A program made the translations under genes and the position numbers. A stretch of 64,000 bases of DNA. Origin: an uncultured Microbacterium sp. (GTDB taxonomy: Bacteria > Actinomycetota > Actinomycetes > Actinomycetales > Microbacteriaceae). The notes beneath the pieces are model-generated. The model searched no databases and was not told where the DNA came from. It saw only the letters and a list, made by a program, of their open reading frames with translations. This document shows, piece after piece, positions 10,287 to 18,281 of the stretch; positions within the stretch are counted from its first letter, which is position 1, and each line of letters begins with the position of its first letter. The stretch is from positions 682,001 through 746,000 of the forward strand of contig NZ_FLQR01000001.1 in assembly GCF_900078385.1 (NCBI RefSeq). The letters are read 5' to 3'.

Positions 10287-10300
10287 GGGTCCTAGGTCCC
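10287..10300. promoter_or_regulatory. DevR/DosR-like box before the SDR gene
   Basis: GGGTCCTAGGTCCC (minus strand GGGACCTAGGACCC) agrees at 11 of 14 positions with the DevR core. It lies 58-71 bases upstream of the SDR ATG, between it and the response-regulator stop. Confidence 0.5.
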
Positions 10301-10308
10301 GCGGCCCC

Positions 10309-10950
10309 TCACTCGCGGACCGCGTCGCCGCGATGCTCGAGCTGGAACACCGCCGCCTGGGTCCGGCGATCGAGACCGAGTTTGCTCAGCAGCGAGGAGA
10401 CGTAGTTCTTCACGGTCTTCTCCGCGAGCCCCAGCGCGTCGCCGATCTGCCGGTTGGTCATCCCGTCGGCGATGAGCTTGAGGATCTGGCGTTCGCGGAG
10501 GCCCAGGGAGCCCAGCCGGGGGTCCGCGGCGCTCTCCCGGATGCGCGTGCTCGCCCGCCGTGCCATCGAGGGATCGAGCAGGTGCTTGCCGGCCGCGACG
10601 GCGCGGATGGAGTCCACCAGGCGATTGCCCGCGATGTCCTTCAGCACGTACCCCGCGGCACCGGCCAGCACGGCCGCGGAGATCGCGGTGTCGTCGTCGT
10701 AGGCCGTCAGGATCAGACAAGCGACGTCCGGCATCCGCGAACGGATCGTCCGGCAGAGGTCGATGCCGCTGCCGTCGGGCAGCCGGACATCCAGCACCAC
10801 GACCTGCGGACGGGTCGCCTCGATCCGCGCGAGCGCGTGCGCGAGGTCTCCCGCCTCGCCGACGACGACGAGGTCGGGCTGCATCCGCAGCAGATCCGCG
10901 ATGCCGCGCCGCACGACCTCGTGATCGTCGACCAGGAAGATCTCGGTCAT
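10309..10950 (-). CDS. devR: DevR/DosR-type NarL-family response regulator
   Basis: A 213-residue regulator. The receiver domain (1-120) starts MTEIFLVDDHEVVRRG and carries the phospho-acceptor D54 in VVLDVRLPDG, a switch Thr in LILTAY, and the conserved Lys in YVLKD. The LuxR-type helix-turn-helix (150-205) reads MTNRQIGDALGLAEKTVKNY. The recognition helix AEKTVKNYVS looks identical to M. tuberculosis DevR as I recall it, and overall similarity is high throughout. In mycobacteria DevR activates the dormancy regulon under low oxygen, NO or CO. It overlaps the sensor kinase stop by four bases (ATGA), so both come from one message. Confidence 0.93.
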   Translation of the reverse strand: MTEIFLVDDHEVVRRGIADLLRMQPDLVVVGEAGDLAHALARIEATRPQVVVLDVRLPDGSGIDLCRTIRSRMPDVACLILTAYDDDTAISAAVLAGAAGYVLKDIAGNRLVDSIRAVAAGKHLLDPSMARRASTRIRESAADPRLGSLGLRERQILKLIADGMTNRQIGDALGLAEKTVKNYVSSLLSKLGLDRRTQAAVFQLEHRGDAVRE

Positions 10951-12623
10951 CCCTCGCCCGCCTCCGCGGCGTCCGCCGTCATCGGTATGCGCCATCGGAC
11001 GGTCGTGCCGGCGGCCGTCGAGGCCACGTCGAGATCGCCGCCGTGGTGCAGTGCCCGCTCCCGCAGGTTCTGCAGCCCGCTCCGGTGCGTCCGGCCCCCT
11101 ATCCCGCCGCCGTCGTCGGCGACGTGCACCGACAGCCAGCCGTTGCGCGCCGTGACCTCGACCGAGATGCGGTCGGCGTCGGCGTGCCGGATGGCGTTGC
11201 TGAGCAGCTCGCGCGCCGCAGCGACCACGTCATCACTGCGCCCTCCGCCGACGGCATGGTCGATCGGTCCGCTGAAGCGGACCGTGGGCGGCCGCGGCAT
11301 GTGGCTCGACAGACCCGCGACGACATCGATGACGCGGTGGCGCAGGGTGTCGGCATCCCGTGCCGACAGCGCGAAGATCGCTGTCCGGATCTGCGCGATC
11401 GCATCGTCGAGCGCACCGACCGCGTCACCGAGGCGATCGGGCGCGGACCCCGGCTCGAGGGCGCCTGCGACGGCGCGCACCATGAGACCCGCGCCGAACA
11501 GCTGCTGGATGACGTGATCGTGCAGGTCGCGCGCGATGCGGGCGCGCTCGTCGGCCAGGAGCGCCCGTTCCTGCCCTTCCCGCGCATGCGCCAGGTCGAG
11601 CGCGAGGCTGGCGCGCTCACCCAGGTCGACGGCCGTGGCGATCTCCGCCGGCGCGAACGGGGCGGACCCGGGCGCCCGCGCGACCGTGACGATGCCCCAC
11701 AGCCGCGCCTGCGACCGCATCGGAAAGGCCATCGCCGGGCCCGCCGCGTCGGCGACCCGCACCACGAGCGGGTCGTCCACGGGCCCGGCGCCGTTCTCGG
11801 CGACACGAGGGTGACCGTCCGAGGCGACGGCTCCCGCGAAGGTGTCGGTCTCTGCGAGGACGCGGCCGCGCAGGGCCACCTCGTCGGATCCCCGCACCGC
11901 CGCGACCTGCACATGGCCGTCGCCGTCCGCGACGAGCAGCACCGCGACACGGTCCGCGCCTGCGGCGTCGCGCACCCGCGTCGCGAGGAGGTCGAGCGCC
12001 TCCGACTGGGGGAGCGACAGCAGCGCGGCGGAGACCTCGACCGCCGCCGTCATCCATTCCTCCCGCGTGCGCACCTGCGCGAACAGGCGTGCGTTGGCGA
12101 TCACGAAACCGGCCGTCGTCGCGAGGGCCTCGACGAGGGCTGTGTCCTCGTCGGTGAAGTGCCCGTGTCGACGGTTGGTCAGGTAGAGGTTCCCGAAGAC
12201 CTCGCCGTGCACGCGCACCGGCACGCCGAGGAAGGAGTGCATCGGCGGGTGGTGCGCGGGGAACCCGACGGCGCGCGCGTCCGCCGAGATCTCGGGGAGG
12301 GCGATGGATGCCGGGTCGCTGATGAGCGCCCCCAGGAGGCCATGACCCTCGGGGAGATGGCCGATCCGCGCCGCCTCACCCTCCGTCATGCCCACGTACA
12401 CGAACTGCTCGAGGCCCTGCCGGTGCGGGGAGATCACCCCGAGCGCACCGTACTGCGCATCGACGAGGTCCGCCGCCGCCCGCGCGATGCGCCGGAGGAC
12501 GGTCGGCAGGTCCAGCGGCTGCACGACGGACTGCGTCGCGGCCAGCAGTGCCCGCAGCCGATCCTCCGCCGCGAGCACGAGCCCCGCGGGCGGATGACCG
12601 TCCGCATCCGCCGCCACGACCAC
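10947..12623 (-). CDS. devS: DevS/DosT-type GAF sensor histidine kinase
   Basis: A 558-residue soluble kinase. GAF-A spans about 40-185 and GAF-B about 205-345, followed by a HisKA_3 dimerisation domain with phospho-acceptor H368 in RDLHDHVIQQLF and an HATPase domain (about 450-545; DDGGGIGGR). GAF-A closely follows mycobacterial DevS, including PEGHGLLGALI, FPAHHPPMHSFLGVPVR (residues 121-137) and EVFGNLYLT. From memory the haem-ligating histidine of DevS/DosT lies in or near that HHPPM segment, so haem-based sensing of O2, NO or CO is likely but inferred. The GTG at 12623 is the longest start; a slightly later one is possible. Confidence 0.9.
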   Translation of the reverse strand: MVVAADADGHPPAGLVLAAEDRLRALLAATQSVVQPLDLPTVLRRIARAAADLVDAQYGALGVISPHRQGLEQFVYVGMTEGEAARIGHLPEGHGLLGALISDPASIALPEISADARAVGFPAHHPPMHSFLGVPVRVHGEVFGNLYLTNRRHGHFTDEDTALVEALATTAGFVIANARLFAQVRTREEWMTAAVEVSAALLSLPQSEALDLLATRVRDAAGADRVAVLLVADGDGHVQVAAVRGSDEVALRGRVLAETDTFAGAVASDGHPRVAENGAGPVDDPLVVRVADAAGPAMAFPMRSQARLWGIVTVARAPGSAPFAPAEIATAVDLGERASLALDLAHAREGQERALLADERARIARDLHDHVIQQLFGAGLMVRAVAGALEPGSAPDRLGDAVGALDDAIAQIRTAIFALSARDADTLRHRVIDVVAGLSSHMPRPPTVRFSGPIDHAVGGGRSDDVVAAARELLSNAIRHADADRISVEVTARNGWLSVHVADDGGGIGGRTHRSGLQNLRERALHHGGDLDVASTAAGTTVRWRIPMTADAAEAGEG

Positions 12624-12647
12624 CCTCGCCCCTTCCGCACACCGACA

Positions 12648-12675
12648 CCGTCACTGTACGACCGTCACTGTACGA
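12648..12675. repeat. Tandem 14-bp direct repeat upstream of the sensor kinase
   Basis: Two perfect adjacent copies of CCGTCACTGTACGA, in the 82-base gap between the universal stress protein and the devS-like gene, about 25-52 bases before the GTG. The minus-strand unit TCGTACAGTGACGG could be an operator or carry promoter elements (TACAGT). It does not resemble the DevR boxes. Confidence 0.7.
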
Positions 12676-12705
12676 CCGGGGGCTCGCGCGGCGGAAGGCG
12701 GCGGC

Positions 12706-13188
12706 TCACGCCGGAGCGGCGCCCGCCCGGCGCTCGGACGCGGATTCCTCGTCGGGCCGGGCGGTGTCGGCGCGGACGATCAGCACCGGACAGTGCGCGT
12801 GCGCGGCGCACGCGTTGCTCACCGAGCCGAGCAGCAGCCCCGCGAATCCGCCGTGACCGCGGCTTCCGAGCACGAGCATCTGGGCGTTCCGGCTCGCCCC
12901 GATGAGGGCGTCGGCGGCAGACCCCGGAAGGGTCGTCGTCGTCAATCGGTCCGGCGGCTCGCCGCCGAAGGCGGCGGCGACCGCCTCGTCGAGCGCCGTG
13001 CGGGCGTGCTCCTCGGGCGACCAGTCGCCGAGGAGCGCGTAATCCACGTACGGCGGGTACACCCACGTCGTGACCGCCTCGAGCGGCGCATCCAGCAGGT
13101 GCGCCAGGCGCGCCGCGTAGCGCAGCGCGGCGACAGAGGACTCCGATCCGTCGACGCCGACGACGATCGTCTCCGACTGCTCGTTCAT
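12706..13188 (-). CDS. Universal stress protein, single domain
   Basis: A 160-residue UspA-family protein. It has the N-terminal VVGVDGSESSVAALRYAARLA and the ATP-binding motif of the family, LGSRGHGGFAGLLLGSVSNACAAHAHCPVLIV (G-x2-G-x9-G-S). It is therefore of the nucleotide-binding type. In mycobacteria many such genes belong to the DevR regulon. It sits between the TM2 protein and the sensor kinase on the same strand, with AGGACAGG before the ATG. Its 22 C-terminal residues are charged and look disordered. Confidence 0.92.
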   Translation of the reverse strand: MNEQSETIVVGVDGSESSVAALRYAARLAHLLDAPLEAVTTWVYPPYVDYALLGDWSPEEHARTALDEAVAAAFGGEPPDRLTTTTLPGSAADALIGASRNAQMLVLGSRGHGGFAGLLLGSVSNACAAHAHCPVLIVRADTARPDEESASERRAGAAPA

Positions 13189-13219
13189 GGCCTGTCCTTC
13201 CTCGCGGTTCGTGTGCGGT

Positions 13220-13627
13220 TCATTGCCCCCGCCACCAGGGCATCATCGGGATGACGTCGTCCGGCACCGCCAGGTAGGTCCGCGACAGCGCGGTCGTGAT
13301 CATGCCGAGGGCCACGCCGGCCCCGGTCACGATCCACGCGACCACCCGGTGCTCCTCGTAGTCCGGCAGCAGCCGGCCGGTGCCGTCGCGCTGCACACCG
13401 GCGAGGGTCAGGATGAGGTCGATCAGCCACCAGACCCCGAGTCCGCCGAGGGTCAGGAGCTTGAGGACGCCGGTGCCCACCTTCCCCAGGTAGAAGCGGT
13501 CCACGCCGAGGAAGCCGAGCAGCCAGGAGAAGAGCCAGGTCGCGACGAAGGAACGGTCCGACGCGGTGCGCGGCGCTTCCGCGGGCGGGCCGCCGACCCG
13601 TGTCGTCGCGGGAACACCTGCGGTCAT
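13220..13627 (-). CDS. TM2 domain-containing membrane protein
   Basis: A 135-residue protein with a TM2 domain (about residues 25-75): FVATWLFSWLLGFLGVDRFYLGK, then GVLKLLTLGGLGVWWLIDL. The (D/N)RFYLG motif between two membrane helices is diagnostic. A third helix (about 97-117) and a Trp-rich tail (PMMPWWRGQ) follow. The function of bacterial TM2 proteins is unsettled. The ATG at 13627 has GGAGG eight bases upstream. It leads the minus-strand stress run, and a DevR-like box lies about 53-66 bases before the start. Confidence 0.88.
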   Translation of the reverse strand: MTAGVPATTRVGGPPAEAPRTASDRSFVATWLFSWLLGFLGVDRFYLGKVGTGVLKLLTLGGLGVWWLIDLILTLAGVQRDGTGRLLPDYEEHRVVAWIVTGAGVALGMITTALSRTYLAVPDDVIPMMPWWRGQ

Positions 13628-13679
13628 GACGTCCTCCGTCCCTCGCCTGCCACTCTGCGGGGCCGGCGTCCGCCGCGTC

Positions 13680-13693
13680 GGGTCGAAGGTCCC
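13680..13693. promoter_or_regulatory. DevR/DosR-like box before the TM2-usp genes
   Basis: Minus strand GGGACCTTCGACCC; 11 of 14 positions agree with the DevR core, and 13 of 14 with the site at 8156. It is upstream of the TM2 gene, which heads the run TM2, usp, devS, devR. Confidence 0.5.
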
Positions 13694-13788
13694 GCGGCGG
13701 GCGGGCGACGACATCCAGCAGCGAGGGGTGCGGGAGAGGGAACCCGCGACGCACCTGAGCGCTTCCTGTGAACGGCGGGGATCGTGTG

Positions 13789-13794
13789 TAGCCT
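13789..13794 (+). promoter_or_regulatory. Probable -10 box of the PTS gene
   Basis: TAGCCT with a weak CTGTGA 17 bases upstream (766-771 within 13.7 kb, that is 13766-13771). It leaves a leader of about 43 bases with a GGAG ribosome-binding site before the ATG at 13845. Confidence 0.4.
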
Positions 13795-13844
13795 CCCAGG
13801 CGTAGGCGCCCCCGGGCGCGTCATCCCCTCGGGTTGGAGAGTCA

Positions 13845-15761
13845 ATGAAGTTCTTCCAAAGACTCGGCAGGTCGATCATGCTTCCGGTGGCTGTCCTGCC
13901 GGTCGCGGCGATCCTGTCCGGCATCGGCTTCTGGATCAAGAGCGCCAACGGCGGCGACCACAACGTCGTGTCGGCCTTCCTGGCCGCGGCGGGCGGCGCG
14001 CTGCTGGACAATCTCGCGCTGCTCTTCGCGATCGGCGTCGCGATCGGCATGGCGCGGAAGTCCGACGGCACCTCGGCTCTCGCGGGCCTCGTCTCCTGGC
14101 TCACGGTGACGACGATGCTCAGCCCCGCCACCATCCAGACCTTGACGGGCGTCGCCATCGAGGAGGTGGACCCGGCGTTCGGCAAGGTGCAGAACGTCTT
14201 CGTCGGCATCATCTGCGGCCTCATCGGCGCCTGGTGCTACGACCACTTCAAGGACACGAAGCTGCCCGACGCGCTGTCCTTCTTCTCCGGCAAGCGTTCG
14301 GTCGCCATCGTCACGGCGGGCATCTCGCTCGTCGTCGCGATCGCGCTGATGTTCATCTGGCCGCTCGTGTACGGCGGGCTCGTGACCTTCGGCGAGTGGA
14401 TCGCCACGCTCGGACCCATCGGCGCCGGCATCTACGGCTTCCTCAACCGCCTGCTCATCCCGTTGGGCCTGCACCACGCGCTCAACTCCGTGTTCTGGTT
14501 CGACGTCGCCGGCATCAACGACCTCAGCAACTTCCTCAACGCCGACGGCACCTTCGGCGTCACCGGCCAGTACATGACCGGCTTCTTCCCGATCATGATG
14601 TTCGGACTCCCCGGCGCCGCCCTCGCGATCTACCTGACCGCGAAGACGACGCGGAAGAAGGTCACCTACGGCATCATGCTGTCGGCCGCGTTCGCCTCGT
14701 TCTTCGTCGGCGTCACCGAGCCGCTCGAGTTCTCCTTCATGTTCCTGGCCCCCTGGCTCTACGTCATCCACGCCCTCTTCACGGGCATCTCGATGGTGAT
14801 CGCGAGCCTGCTGCCCGTGCGGATGGGGTTCGGCTTCTCCGGCGGCTTCATCGACCTCGTGCTGCAGTGGATGAACCCGTTGGCGCAGAATCCCTGGCTC
14901 ATCCCGGTGATGGGCGCGTTCTGGTTCGTCGTCTACTTCTTCACGTTCCGCTTCGTCATCACCCGGTTCAACCTGAAGACGCCCGGGCGCGAGGACGATG
15001 CGGATCTCGTCGACGACGAGGCCGTGGGCTCCGCGGCCACCGGCTACCACGGGACGGCGGCGAAGTTCATCGCCGGTCTCGGCGGCGCGGAGAACATCAC
15101 CGACCTCGACAACTGCGCGACCCGCCTGCGCATGGAGGTGGCGGACGTCTCGAAGGTCGACGCGCGCGCGCTGAAGCGGGCCGGCGCCGCGGGCACCGTC
15201 ACGCCCGGCGGCACGTCGGTCCAGGTCGTCTACGGGCTCAACGTCCAGTTCGTCAAGGACGCCATGGAGGACATCATCGAGGGCCGCCACGTGGTGGCCG
15301 AGGATGCCGGTCTTCCGGCGTCCACCGGACGGACGGCGGTGGCCGCACCGGCCGCCGTGAGCCTCGCACTGCGCCAGCCGGTCGCCGGCCGGGTGCTCGC
15401 CCTGTCCGAGGTCCCCGACGCGATGTTCGCGGCGGGGACGATGGGACCCGGGATCGCGGTGGAGCCGACCAGCGACACGGTCGTCGCGCCGGCGGATGCC
15501 ACGGTGGCCTCCGTCTTCCCGACCGGGCACGCCATCGGGCTCGTCCTCGATGACGGCACGGAGCTGCTCATCCACGTCGGCATCGACACCGTGACGTTGA
15601 AGGGCGACGGATTCGAGACGCTCGTGACCGCGGGGCAGAAGGTCCGCGAGGGCACGCCGCTCGTCCGGTTCGACGCCGCCAAGATCCGCGCGGCGGGGCT
15701 CTCGACGATCACGCCGATCATCGTGCTCAACAACGAGAACGCCGGCGTCACCTTCCGGTGA
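13845..15761 (+). CDS. nagE: N-acetylglucosamine-type PTS permease, EIICBA
   Basis: A 638-residue three-domain phosphotransferase permease in the order IIC-IIB-IIA. IIC (about 1-375) begins KFFQRLGRSIMLPVAVLPVAA and follows E. coli NagE closely, including INRLLIP-GLHH-like NRLLIPLGLHHALN, GFFPIMMFGLPGAALA and GVTEPLEFSFMFLAPWLY. IIB (about 400-480) carries the phospho-cysteine in DLDNCATRLRM near 424. IIA (about 500-635) carries the phospho-histidine in LLIHVGIDTV near 576. It imports and phosphorylates GlcNAc or possibly glucose; NagE likeness favours GlcNAc. No nagA/nagB is adjacent. It is monocistronic and convergent with the SRAP gene. Confidence 0.93.
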   Translation: MKFFQRLGRSIMLPVAVLPVAAILSGIGFWIKSANGGDHNVVSAFLAAAGGALLDNLALLFAIGVAIGMARKSDGTSALAGLVSWLTVTTMLSPATIQTLTGVAIEEVDPAFGKVQNVFVGIICGLIGAWCYDHFKDTKLPDALSFFSGKRSVAIVTAGISLVVAIALMFIWPLVYGGLVTFGEWIATLGPIGAGIYGFLNRLLIPLGLHHALNSVFWFDVAGINDLSNFLNADGTFGVTGQYMTGFFPIMMFGLPGAALAIYLTAKTTRKKVTYGIMLSAAFASFFVGVTEPLEFSFMFLAPWLYVIHALFTGISMVIASLLPVRMGFGFSGGFIDLVLQWMNPLAQNPWLIPVMGAFWFVVYFFTFRFVITRFNLKTPGREDDADLVDDEAVGSAATGYHGTAAKFIAGLGGAENITDLDNCATRLRMEVADVSKVDARALKRAGAAGTVTPGGTSVQVVYGLNVQFVKDAMEDIIEGRHVVAEDAGLPASTGRTAVAAPAAVSLALRQPVAGRVLALSEVPDAMFAAGTMGPGIAVEPTSDTVVAPADATVASVFPTGHAIGLVLDDGTELLIHVGIDTVTLKGDGFETLVTAGQKVREGTPLVRFDAAKIRAAGLSTITPIIVLNNENAGVTFR

Positions 15762-15776
15762 CCCGCGGCCGGGTCA
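15759..15776. terminator. Short hairpin built from both convergent stop codons
   Basis: TGACCCG / CGGGTCA with loop CGGC. The left arm starts with the PTS stop and the right arm ends with the complement of the SRAP stop, so the whole 12-base intergenic space is a seven-pair palindrome. It may act as a bidirectional terminator, although no T-run is present. Confidence 0.45.
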
Positions 15777-16484
15777 GCTCGCCGGCTCGATGAGGGCCGG
15801 CGAGTTGTTCCGGACGTTGCCCACGGCGCGGTCGACCACGTAGGACTCGAGCGTCTCGGCGAGGGCCGGCGCGGCGTCGATCGCGGCGTCGAGGACGTCG
15901 CCGACGTTGTCGGTGGTGGGGTCCAGCCAGGCATCGGCGTGGTCGGCGTCGATGAACAGCGGCATCCGGTCGTGGATGGAACCGAGCGCGCCGACGGCGT
16001 CGCGGGTCATGATCGTGAAGCTCAGCAGCCACCGCGCGGGATCGTCGTCGGCCTTGCCCGGGTCCTTCCACCACTCGTACAGCCCGGCGAACAGCAGGGG
16101 CGAGCCGTCCGCGGGATGGATGAAGTGCGGGGTCTTCACCCCGTCCTCCGTCTTCCACTCGTAGTAGCCGGTGGACGGGACGACGGCGCGCCGCTTGATG
16201 AGCGCCTGCCGGAACATCGGCTTGTCCTCGACCTCTTCGGACCGCGCGTTGAACGCCCGCACGCCGACCGAGAGATCCTTCGCCCACGACGGCACGAGAC
16301 CCCACCGCGCGGATTCCAGCCGGCGGACCGGCGGCTCGCTCTTGGCCGAATCCAGGACGATCGCGACGCGGTCGGTGGGTGCGACGTTGTAGGAGGGCGC
16401 CGGAAGGTCGTCACCCTCGACGTCGACGCGGAGCACGTCGACGAGCTCGGATCCGACATTGGCCACCACGAAACGACCGCACAT
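15774..16484 (-). CDS. SRAP/HMCES (YedK-type) abasic-site protein
   Basis: A 236-residue SOS-response-associated peptidase family protein. The catalytic Cys2 is present directly after Met (MCGRF), as required for a thiazolidine crosslink to abasic sites in single-stranded DNA. Other family landmarks are YNVAPTD, RWGLVPSW, NARSE, VPSTGYYEWK and the active-site His in IHDRMPLF. The ATG at 16484 must be right because removal of Met must expose the Cys. A minus-strand TACGCT ends six bases before it. No LexA-type box was seen upstream. Confidence 0.95.
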   Translation of the reverse strand: MCGRFVVANVGSELVDVLRVDVEGDDLPAPSYNVAPTDRVAIVLDSAKSEPPVRRLESARWGLVPSWAKDLSVGVRAFNARSEEVEDKPMFRQALIKRRAVVPSTGYYEWKTEDGVKTPHFIHPADGSPLLFAGLYEWWKDPGKADDDPARWLLSFTIMTRDAVGALGSIHDRMPLFIDADHADAWLDPTTDNVGDVLDAAIDAAPALAETLESYVVDRAVGNVRNNSPALIEPAS

Positions 16485-16490
16485 GCCGCC

Positions 16491-16496
16491 AGCGTA
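16491..16496 (-). promoter_or_regulatory. Leaderless -10 box of the SRAP gene
   Basis: Minus-strand TACGCT, then GGCGGC, then ATG 16484. Confidence 0.5.
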
Positions 16497-16519
16497 CGCG
16501 GGGTCGGCGACACCGCGCG

Positions 16520-17551
16520 TCAGTCGGCGTCGACCACGCCCACCTCGGCGAGCCGATCGAGCAGCCCGGCGCCGTCAGGCCCCGTGACCCACGGCACGGC
16601 CGCGGCGGAGTGGTCGTTGACGGCCGTCCGCCCACCGGCCAGCACGGCCTCCGTGGGGGAGAGGCGACGGATCGCGACGGCGGTGACGTGCCCGGGGAAC
16701 TCGCTCGTGAAGCTCGTGTACAGGTCGTCGTCATGCTGACCGTCGTCGCCGATCAGCATCCACTTCACGTCCGGGAACTCGCGCGCCAGGCGCCGCAGAT
16801 TCTCCTGCTTGTGCACGCGGCCGCTGCGGAACCACCGGTCGTGCGTGGGGCCCCAGTCGGTGAGGAGGAGGGCGCCGAGGGGGAAGAGATGCCGACGCAT
16901 GAACCGCACGAGGGTCGGCGCCACATTCCACGCACCCGTCGAGAGGTAGACGACGGGGGAGCCGGGGTGATCGCGCACCAGGCGCTCCAGCAGCACCGCC
17001 ATGCCGGGAACGGGCTGACGGGCGTGCTCGTCGAGCACGAACGAGTTCCAGGCCGCGACGAACGGCCGGGGGAGCGCCGTGACCATGACGGTGTCGTCGA
17101 CATCGGAGACGACCCCGAACCGCACGTCGGCGCCCACCACGAAGACGCGCGTCTCGACGGGCTCGGATCCCTCGACCGACATCGAGATGGTCTGCCAGCC
17201 GGGGGAGAGGCCCGCCTCGAGGACGGTGTCGACGACCCCGCCGCGGTCGGCGACGACGTCGTGCGTCACGCCGTCGATCGTCACCGAGACCTGCGCGAAC
17301 CCGACGGGGACGGCGGCGAAGCTCCGCCAGCCGCGGACGCTCGCGTACTCGCCGCGCTGCGTGCGGACGGGAGGGACGATGAGCGCGCGACCGAGGACAC
17401 GCACCCACTTCTCGCTGCCGTACCCCGGGTAGGCGGCGACCGTGGGATGCAGTCCGCGCCTGCGGGCGCGACGCTCCCGCCAGGAATGGAAGCGGTACTC
17501 CAGGCGCGCGAGCCACAGGATCTTCGCGCGGGCGTTTCTGGGGGTGGGCAT
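16520..17551 (-). CDS. App1-family (DUF2183) phosphatase-like protein
   Basis: A 343-residue protein with the HAD-type DVDDT motif at about 150-154 within VVSDVDDTV, a C-terminal GDDGQHDDDLY segment that supplies the distal acidic residues, and YLSTGAW. This is the layout of the App1 family, whose yeast member is a phosphatidate phosphatase; the bacterial substrate is unknown. The first 40 residues are basic (RERRARRRG). An earlier in-frame ATG at 17572 lies inside the DedA gene; ATG 17551 is preferred, four bases after the DedA stop with GGGAGA upstream. It is probably co-transcribed with DedA, which suggests a role in lipid or envelope metabolism. Confidence 0.88.
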   Translation of the reverse strand: MPTPRNARAKILWLARLEYRFHSWRERRARRRGLHPTVAAYPGYGSEKWVRVLGRALIVPPVRTQRGEYASVRGWRSFAAVPVGFAQVSVTIDGVTHDVVADRGGVVDTVLEAGLSPGWQTISMSVEGSEPVETRVFVVGADVRFGVVSDVDDTVMVTALPRPFVAAWNSFVLDEHARQPVPGMAVLLERLVRDHPGSPVVYLSTGAWNVAPTLVRFMRRHLFPLGALLLTDWGPTHDRWFRSGRVHKQENLRRLAREFPDVKWMLIGDDGQHDDDLYTSFTSEFPGHVTAVAIRRLSPTEAVLAGGRTAVNDHSAAAVPWVTGPDGAGLLDRLAEVGVVDAD

Positions 17552-17555
17552 CGCT

Positions 17556-18239
17556 TCAGTCTCCCACGCCATCGGGGGACGGCCGGACCTCGGCCTCGTC
17601 CTCCAGACGCAGGTGACGCGACTCCCGGGCGACGATGACGCGCTTGGCCACGTACGCGAGGAGCAGGAAGGCGGCGATGACGCCGACGAAGATGTAGCCC
17701 GCGAAGTGCAGCCGATCGGCCAGCTCGCGGTACGTCCCGGCCGCCGCCGCCGCGACGCTGACGTACAGAACGGCCCACACGGCGCATGCCGGGGCCGTCC
17801 AGGCGAGGAAGCGCCGGTAAGCGAACCCGCTCATCCCGACCGTGAGCGGAACGAGCGAGTGCAGGACGGGCAGGAACCGCGAGAGGAAGATCGCCGGGCC
17901 GCCGCGACGGCGGAGGTAGAGCTCGGCGCGCCGCCAGTTGTCCTCGCCGATCCGCGCCCCGAGTCGCGAGAAGCGGATGCGGGGGCCCAGCCAGCGCCCC
18001 AGCGCGAAGCCGATGCTCTCGCCCACGAGGGCGCCCACGATCACGACGACGACGAGCAGCGCACCCTCGGCGAACGAGCCGACGGCCGTCCCCGCGACGA
18101 TGACGATCGTGTCCCCGGGAACGACCAGCCCCACCAGAACGCTCGTCTCCAGCATGATCGCGAGTCCCGCGACCAGCGTCCTCAGCAGCGGGTCCACACT
18201 CTGCACCGCGTCGAGGAGCCACGTGAGGAACTCGTTCAC
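17556..18239 (-). CDS. DedA-family membrane protein
   Basis: A 227-residue integral membrane protein of the DedA (SNARE-associated) family. Recognisable parts are ETSVLVGLVVPGDTIVIVAG near the N-terminus, GALVGESIGFALGRWLG, the amphipathic segment with FLSRFLPVLHSLVPLTVGM, and two C-terminal helices. Members of the family act as lipid carriers or flippases (undecaprenyl phosphate or phosphatidylethanolamine) linked to proton motive force. The GTG start has a minus-strand TAGTCT six bases upstream. It heads a likely two-gene operon with the App1-like phosphatase. Confidence 0.93.
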   Translation of the reverse strand: MNEFLTWLLDAVQSVDPLLRTLVAGLAIMLETSVLVGLVVPGDTIVIVAGTAVGSFAEGALLVVVVIVGALVGESIGFALGRWLGPRIRFSRLGARIGEDNWRRAELYLRRRGGPAIFLSRFLPVLHSLVPLTVGMSGFAYRRFLAWTAPACAVWAVLYVSVAAAAAGTYRELADRLHFAGYIFVGVIAAFLLLAYVAKRVIVARESRHLRLEDEAEVRPSPDGVGD

Positions 18240-18245
18240 GGCACC

Positions 18246-18251
18246 AGACTA
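18246..18251 (-). promoter_or_regulatory. Leaderless -10 box of DedA
   Basis: Minus-strand TAGTCT, six bases, GTG 18239. It faces the pabB-like promoter; the two start codons are only 42 bases apart. Confidence 0.6.
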
Positions 18252-18269
18252 TGACCCGTCGTGCCGGTC

Positions 18270-18275
18270 TAGCCT
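18270..18275 (+). promoter_or_regulatory. Leaderless -10 box of the pabB-like gene
   Basis: TAGCCT, six bases, then GTG at 18282. The spacing favours 18282 over the in-frame GTG at 18276 as the start. Confidence 0.6.
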
Positions 18276-18281
18276 GTGAGG

